DNA of 64,000 nucleotides. Origin: Kribbella sindirgiensis (lineage in GTDB: Bacteria > Actinomycetota > Actinomycetes > Propionibacteriales > Kribbellaceae). The stretch covers positions 186,001 to 250,000 of the forward strand of contig NZ_SJKA01000007.1 of NCBI RefSeq assembly GCF_004331435.1, written 5' to 3'. The stretch's first letter is position 1; every line of letters starts with the position of its first letter. Below the pieces are notes generated by a model that was not told the DNA's origin, ran no database searches, and worked only from the letters and a program-made list of their open reading frames with translations. Below, piece by piece: positions 59,444-64,000 of this stretch. Both the position numbers and the translations under genes were made by a program.

Positions 59444-60442
59444 ATGGTCTTCCAACTCAACCGCCGCGTCCTGGTGATGGCGGTCAGTGCTTCGGTCCTG
59501 TTGGCCGGCTGCGGTGGGGTCAAGACGACCTCCACCGGCGGCGAGGGCGACTACCCGACCGGCAACATCCAGATGAGCGTCGGCGCGTCCCCCGGCGGCA
59601 GCACAGACCTGATCACCCGGGCGATCGCGGAGGGCGTCGGCAAGGAGCTCGGCGTCTCGGTGCCGGTGGTGAACAAACCCGGTGCCAACGGCGCGCTGAA
59701 CGCCAAGGAACTGAAGGCCGCCAAGGCCGACGGTTACAAGATCGCCGTACAGAACGCGTCGCTGTTCACCATCACGCCGCTCGCGGTCTCGGCGAACGAG
59801 GCGGTCAAGATCGACGACTTCGACCTGATCACCGGGGTCTCGCAGGACGACTACATGCTGGCTGCGCCGGCGGCGTCCGGGTACAAGACGATCGCCGACC
59901 TGAAGAAGGCCGGGAAGAACATCAAGTACGGCACGACCGGTGTCGGCACCGGCGCGCAGCTCGCCTCCGCGTTGACCTTCAAGACCGCGGGCATCGCGGC
60001 GACGGACGTTCCGTTCGACGGCGGCGCGCCGGCGATGACCGCGCTGCTCGGTCAGCAGGTCGACGTTGCCACCTTCCAGATCGGAGAGGGGATCGAGAAC
60101 GTCAAATCCGGCAAGCTCGTCCCGCTCGCGGTGTTCTCCGCCGAGCGGATCGCCTTCCTGCCGGATGTGCCGACCGCCAAGGAACAGGGCTACGACGTGG
60201 TGGTGTCGCAGTACCGGTTCCTGACCGCGCCGAAAGGCACGCCGGACGACGTCAAGGCGAAGCTCGCCGAGGCCGCGAAGAAGACCTTCGCCACCGACAC
60301 GTACAAGAAGTTCAACGAGGCGAACTTCCTGACGCCGCGCGAGGTCGGGCCCGACGAGATCAAGAAGATCCTCGACGAGGCCACCGCCAAGTACAAGGCG
60401 CAGCTCGACCAGTACGGCATCTCGCTGGCGGCGAAGAAGTGA
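59444..60442 (+). CDS. tctC: TctC/Bug-type tripartite tricarboxylate-binding lipoprotein
   Basis: A 332-residue periplasmic-type binding protein anchored as a lipoprotein (VSASVLLAGC, Cys23), with a GGAGGAGG ribosome site. SVGASPGGSTDLITRAIAEGV and FDGGAPAMTALLGQQVD are Bug-family landmarks. It captures a dicarboxylate such as glucarate and delivers it to TctAB, encoded downstream with overlaps. Location next to two glucarate dehydratase genes makes aldarates the likely ligands. Confidence 0.93.
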   Translation: MVFQLNRRVLVMAVSASVLLAGCGGVKTTSTGGEGDYPTGNIQMSVGASPGGSTDLITRAIAEGVGKELGVSVPVVNKPGANGALNAKELKAAKADGYKIAVQNASLFTITPLAVSANEAVKIDDFDLITGVSQDDYMLAAPAASGYKTIADLKKAGKNIKYGTTGVGTGAQLASALTFKTAGIAATDVPFDGGAPAMTALLGQQVDVATFQIGEGIENVKSGKLVPLAVFSAERIAFLPDVPTAKEQGYDVVVSQYRFLTAPKGTPDDVKAKLAEAAKKTFATDTYKKFNEANFLTPREVGPDEIKKILDEATAKYKAQLDQYGISLAAKK

Positions 60443-60930
60443 GTTTCGACGCCGAGGCCCTGCAGGCGGAGCTCGCCGAGGATCGTCCGCCGCACGGGGG
60501 ACCGTGGTCCCAGCTCGGGGCCGCGGTCGTTGCCGGTGCGGTCGGTGTCGCCGGCCTGATCGGGTCGGTCACGCTCGGGCTGGGCCGGCTGACCCAGCCC
60601 GGGCCGGGTCTGTGGCCGTTCGTGGTGTGCGTTGTCGTCACCGTGCTGTCGATCGCGCTCGCACTGGTCGGGCGGCACGGGACGGACACCGAGAAGTTCT
60701 CGCGGGCGAGTGTGCAGACCGCGGTCGCCGTACTGACGCTCTTGATCTTCGCGGCCGTGCTGCCGTTGATCGGGTTCGAGATCCCGTCGTTGCTACTGAC
60801 GTTCGTCTGGCTGCGGTTCCTCGGCAAGGAGTCCTGGGTGTCGTCGGTCGCGATCAGTGTGGGCACGGTTGCCGCGTTCTACGTCCTGTTCGTGCTGCTG
60901 CTGCAGATTCCGCTGCCCAGGTTGATCTGA
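60439..60930 (+). CDS. tctB: TctB small membrane subunit
   Basis: A 163-residue protein with a GTG that overlaps the tctC stop. Four membrane helices follow a polar N-terminus, and GLGRLTQPGPGLWPFVVCV is characteristic of TctB. It is the small channel subunit of the tripartite tricarboxylate transporter. Its stop shares one base with the tctA start. Confidence 0.92.
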   Translation: MSFDAEALQAELAEDRPPHGGPWSQLGAAVVAGAVGVAGLIGSVTLGLGRLTQPGPGLWPFVVCVVVTVLSIALALVGRHGTDTEKFSRASVQTAVAVLTLLIFAAVLPLIGFEIPSLLLTFVWLRFLGKESWVSSVAISVGTVAAFYVLFVLLLQIPLPRLI

Positions 60931-62414
60931 TGGACGGCTTCATCGATGGTTTCGGCGTCGTCCTGGAGCCCGCGAACCTGCTCTACTGCCTGATCGGCGT
61001 CGTCATCGGCATGCTGATCGGCGTTCTCCCGGGGCTCGGGCCGGCCGCGACGATCGCGATCCTGCTGCCGATCACGTACGGCGTGCCGCCGGTGTCGGCG
61101 ATCATCATGCTGGCCGGCATCTTCTACGGCGCGCAGTACGGCGGCACGATCACGTCGGTCCTGCTGCGGCTACCGGGTGAGGCCTCGTCCGTGGTGACGG
61201 TGTTCGACGGGTTCGCGCTGGCCAAACAAGGACGGGCCGGTACGGCGCTCGGGATCGCCGCGATCGGATCGTTCATCGGCGGCACGGTGTCGATCATCGG
61301 GCTGACCCTGGTCGCTCCGGTGGTCGCGGGCGTGGCGCTCGACTTCGGTCCGCCGGAGTACGCCGCGTTGTCGTTGTTCGGCGTACTGCTGGTGGCGACC
61401 GTGGGGAACGGCGGCTGGTTGAAGGCGGTGATCGCGGCCGGGGTCGGGTTGCTGCTGGCAACGGTCGGGCGGGACACGTTCACCGGGGCGAGCCGGTTCA
61501 CGTTCGACAGCCTGAATCTTGCCGACGGCATCGACTTCGTGCCGATCGCGATGGGGCTGTTCGGGCTCGGCGAGATCCTCTACAACCTGGAGGAACGCCA
61601 CCACAAGCTGCAGACGCCGGCCGCGGTCGCGAACGTCTGGCCGTCGCGGGCCGACCTGCGGCAGGCGCGCGGCGCGATCGGTCGCGGTTCTGTGATCGGC
61701 TTCGTGCTCGGCGTACTGCCCGGTGGCGGCGCGACCTTGTCGTCGCTGGTCGCGTACGCGGTGGAGAAGCGGCGGTCGAAGCAGCCCGAGCGGTTCGGTC
61801 GCGGTGCGGTCGAGGGCGTCGCGGCGCCGGAGACCGCGAACAACGCGGCGGCGACCTCGTCGTTCATCCCGCTGCTGACGCTCGGGATCCCCGCGAACGC
61901 GACGATGGCGCTGATGTTCGGCGCGCTGCTGATCCAGGGCATCCCGCCCGGTCCGCAACTGGTGTCCGAGCACCCGGACCTGTTCTGGGGCGTGATCAAC
62001 TCGATGTACCTCGGCAACATCCTGCTGCTGATCATGAGCATCCCGCTGGTCGGGCTGTTCGTGAAGATCCTCAAGGTACGGCCCGCCGTCCTCGCGCCGA
62101 TCACGGTGCTGATCACGCTGCTCGGCGTCTACACGGTGGCGAACCAGGTGTTCGACATCTTCCTGGTGATCGTGTTCGGCGTCCTCGGGTACCTGATGAA
62201 GAAGCTCGGGTTCGAGCCCGGGCCGCTGGTGCTCGCGTTCGTCCTCGGCAGCGTGATGGAGACCGCGGTCCGGCAGTCGCTGCTGATCTTCGGCGGCAAC
62301 CCGGCCGGTTTCTTCACCCGCCCGATCTCCGGCACGGTCCTCGTGGCGCTGATCATCGTCCTCGCCCTCCCCGCTGTCCGGGCGCTCGTCAGGCGCCAGA
62401 AGGAACGTGTATGA
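60930..62414 (+). CDS. tctA: TctA large membrane subunit
   Basis: A 494-residue integral membrane protein with about 11-12 helices. GLGPAATIAILLP, YGAQYGGTITSVLL and the repeated PETANNAAATSSFIPLLTLGIP are TctA signatures. With TctB it moves the TctC-bound acid into the cell using an ion gradient. The stop overlaps the start of the second glucarate dehydratase gene, so uptake and catabolism are coupled. Confidence 0.94.
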   Translation: MDGFIDGFGVVLEPANLLYCLIGVVIGMLIGVLPGLGPAATIAILLPITYGVPPVSAIIMLAGIFYGAQYGGTITSVLLRLPGEASSVVTVFDGFALAKQGRAGTALGIAAIGSFIGGTVSIIGLTLVAPVVAGVALDFGPPEYAALSLFGVLLVATVGNGGWLKAVIAAGVGLLLATVGRDTFTGASRFTFDSLNLADGIDFVPIAMGLFGLGEILYNLEERHHKLQTPAAVANVWPSRADLRQARGAIGRGSVIGFVLGVLPGGGATLSSLVAYAVEKRRSKQPERFGRGAVEGVAAPETANNAAATSSFIPLLTLGIPANATMALMFGALLIQGIPPGPQLVSEHPDLFWGVINSMYLGNILLLIMSIPLVGLFVKILKVRPAVLAPITVLITLLGVYTVANQVFDIFLVIVFGVLGYLMKKLGFEPGPLVLAFVLGSVMETAVRQSLLIFGGNPAGFFTRPISGTVLVALIIVLALPAVRALVRRQKERV

Positions 62415-63667
62415 GCAAGATCTCCAGTGTCGAACTCACCCCGGTCGCCTTCGCGGACCCGCCGCTCCTGAACGTCGTCGGCGTCCACGAACCGTACGCG
62501 CTACGCACGATCGTCCAGGTGCGGACGGACGACGGGCTGGTCGGACTGGGGGAGACGTACGCCGCCGACGACCATCTGGAGCGGTTGCGGGCGGTCGCGG
62601 AGGTGCTGCCCGGGCTGGACCCGTTCGACCTCAACGGATTGCGGCAACGCGTACGCGACGTACTGACATCGGGTGGTGCTCAGGTGGGCGGGATGCTCAA
62701 CCTGCAGGATCCGGCCGACGTGGTGCTGTCGCCGTACGAGGTGGCGTTCCTGGACATCCAGGGGAAGCAGCTGGGTCGGCCCGTGGTGGATCTGCTCGGT
62801 GGGGCGGTTCGGGACGAGGTGCCGTTCAGCGCGTACCTGTTCTACAAGTGGGCCGCTCATCCAGGTGGTGCAGAGGATGCGTGGGGTGCGGCGCTCGATC
62901 CGGACGGGATCGTGCGGCAGGCCCGGAAGATGATCGACGAGTACGGGTTCACCGCGATCAAGTTGAAGGGCGGCGTGTTCCCGCCGGCGCAGGAGGCCGA
63001 GGCGGTCCGGGCGCTCGCCGACGCGTTCCCGGAGCACAAGCTGCGGATCGATCCGAACTGTGCGTGGACCGTCGACACCTCGGTACAGGTCGCTCGGGAG
63101 CTCACCGGCGTACTGGAGTATCTGGAGGACCCGACGCCCGGGATCGACGGGATGGCGGCAGTTGCGCGGCAGGCAGCGGGCACAGGGATCCCGTTGGCGA
63201 CCAATATGTGCGTGATCGCGTTCGCGCATCTGAAGCCGGCGGTGCTCGCGGACGCGGTGCAGGTGGTGCTGTCGGATCATCACTACTGGGGCGGGTTGCG
63301 GCGGTCGCAGCTGCTGGCCGGGATCTGCGACACGTTCGGGATGGGGTTGTCGATGCATTCCAACTCGCATCTCGGGATCAGCCTGGCCGCGATGACGCAT
63401 CTGGCCGCGGCGACGCCGAACCTGACCTATGCGTGCGACACGCATTACCCATGGAAGACAGAGGACGTGATCAAGCCGGGTGTGCTGGCCTTCGAGTCGG
63501 GGAGTGTGCGGGTGCCTCGTGGGCCTGGGCTCGGGGTCGAGCTGGATGTCGACGCGCTGGGGGTGTTGCACGAGCAGTACCTGGCGTGCGGGATCCGGAA
63601 GCGGGACGACACGACGTACATGCGGACGGTGGATCCGGGGTTCAGTCCCAACACTGCACGCTGGTAG
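62411..63667 (+). CDS. gudD: Glucarate dehydratase (copy 2)
   Basis: A 418-residue paralog of the enzyme at 56163-57482, overlapping the tctA stop by 4 bp. It keeps all active-site residues: K184/K186 (IKLKGG), D214/N216 (IDPNCAW), E239 (LEDP), N265 (ATNM) and H316 (MHSNSH). Overall it differs clearly from copy 1 (FLDIQGKQLGRP against [12 protein letters not shown]), so it may prefer another aldarate such as galactarate or L-idarate. Either dehydratase would feed KdgD. Confidence 0.93.
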   Translation: MSKISSVELTPVAFADPPLLNVVGVHEPYALRTIVQVRTDDGLVGLGETYAADDHLERLRAVAEVLPGLDPFDLNGLRQRVRDVLTSGGAQVGGMLNLQDPADVVLSPYEVAFLDIQGKQLGRPVVDLLGGAVRDEVPFSAYLFYKWAAHPGGAEDAWGAALDPDGIVRQARKMIDEYGFTAIKLKGGVFPPAQEAEAVRALADAFPEHKLRIDPNCAWTVDTSVQVARELTGVLEYLEDPTPGIDGMAAVARQAAGTGIPLATNMCVIAFAHLKPAVLADAVQVVLSDHHYWGGLRRSQLLAGICDTFGMGLSMHSNSHLGISLAAMTHLAAATPNLTYACDTHYPWKTEDVIKPGVLAFESGSVRVPRGPGLGVELDVDALGVLHEQYLACGIRKRDDTTYMRTVDPGFSPNTARW

Positions 63668-64000
63668 TCACACCGGCCAGCCGTTCGCGGAGAGGGCGTT
63701 CAGCACGGCGGTGCGCTGCGGGTTGAGCGGGACGTACAGGAGCGGTTTGCCGTCCGGGCCGCGGAGGCGGGCGTAGCGGCGGCCGACCTTGGTGGAAGTC
63801 ACCGCGGTCCGCTGGACGACCTGCGAGGCGAGTGCTCCGTGGGTGACCGACACACGGTCCGGCGCGATCGTGACGGTCAGGGTGACTTTGAGCGCGTGCC
63901 GGATCGAGATGACGACCAGCGCGAGGGCGAGCGCGATGCTTGGGCCCAGTACGGCGATGATGATCGCGGTCGGCGACGCACTGGCGAACGCCAACGCCAT
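63668..64000 (-). CDS. Hypothetical membrane protein, possibly PH-like, cut by window end
   Basis: A 110-residue frame that reaches the window edge; the true start may lie beyond. A hydrophobic N-terminal region (IIIAVLGPSIALALALVVISI) forms one or two membrane helices, and the rest is a small beta-rich domain (TVTIAPDRVSVTHGAL, RRYARLRGPDGKPLLYV) ending in ALSANGWPV. It resembles actinobacterial membrane-anchored PH-like proteins. It converges on the gudD2 gene without a gap. Function unknown. Confidence 0.6.
   Translation of the reverse strand: MALAFASASPTAIIIAVLGPSIALALALVVISIRHALKVTLTVTIAPDRVSVTHGALASQVVQRTAVTSTKVGRRYARLRGPDGKPLLYVPLNPQRTAVLNALSANGWPV

Noticed and set aside
1-64000. tRNA, rRNA, CRISPR arrays and intact insertion sequences
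   Set aside because: No cloverleaf, rRNA-like stretch, regularly spaced repeats or complete transposase was seen. The IS630-like motif at 8172-9314 belongs to a regulator without a catalytic domain.

Overview
The window is high-GC DNA with short gene gaps, many 1-, 4- and 8-base start/stop overlaps, GTG starts and Tat or lipoprotein exports. This points to a soil actinomycete. The gene set (a DUF222/13E12 HNH protein, a DUF3516 helicase, MeaA-type mutase, large CUT1 sugar ABC systems with unlinked ATPases, many GH-like secreted proteins) suggests Kribbella or a close relative; the genus is an inference. No rRNA, tRNA, CRISPR array, prophage or intact insertion sequence was seen.

Region 1 (1-1768) holds the 3' part of an HNH-endonuclease-like gene and a decayed tandem copy of its 3' end. 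Region 2 (1769-25734) is a polysaccharide-utilisation locus. A leftward operon encodes an unusual regulator (transposase-type helix-turn-helix fused to GntR/FCD), a lactonase-like amidohydrolase, a Tat-exported GH95 enzyme, a GH95-like secreted enzyme and a HIT protein. A divergent rightward operon encodes a CUT1 ABC importer, a 640-residue unrecognised protein, an RraA-type aldolase, three tandem secreted beta-helix proteins and a class III CoA-transferase. A second LplB/YtcP/LplA-type importer follows behind a LacI-type operator and ends at a strong terminator. Together they read as outside depolymerisation and defucosylation, uptake by two transporters, and non-phosphorylative sugar-acid breakdown. 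L-fucose is the most likely sugar.

Region 3 (25750-41960) is mostly housekeeping: a GDSL hydrolase with its own LacI-type site, a Ski2-like helicase, an alpha/beta hydrolase, FabV, MurA with the fosfomycin-insensitive Asp, a cobalamin adenosyltransferase, SppA, a small membrane protein, a STAS protein, the B12-dependent mutase MeaA, an aldo/keto reductase and a double glycosyltransferase. Several convergent pairs share perfect hairpin terminators, two of which overlap stop codons.

Region 4 (42008-52407) carries small regulated units: a GntR/FCD regulator with a cytosine-deaminase-like amidohydrolase and paired operators, a PPOX-fold protein, an unrecognised 630-residue protein, a PEP-mutase-like enzyme, an AhpD-like protein, two tiny proteins, a TetR/quinone-reductase pair with twin operators, and a MocR regulator. 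It ends in a 762-bp intergenic region packed with inverted repeats. Region 5 (52408-63667) is a glucarate catabolism locus. A LysR gene lies between kdgD-gudD-(D-aminopeptidase and onward) and a divergent tctCBA-gudD2 operon, and both promoters carry the same 10-bp half-site. The leftward string continues into a phytase-like exported protein, a D-amino-acid-oxidase-like enzyme and a homocysteine methyltransferase.
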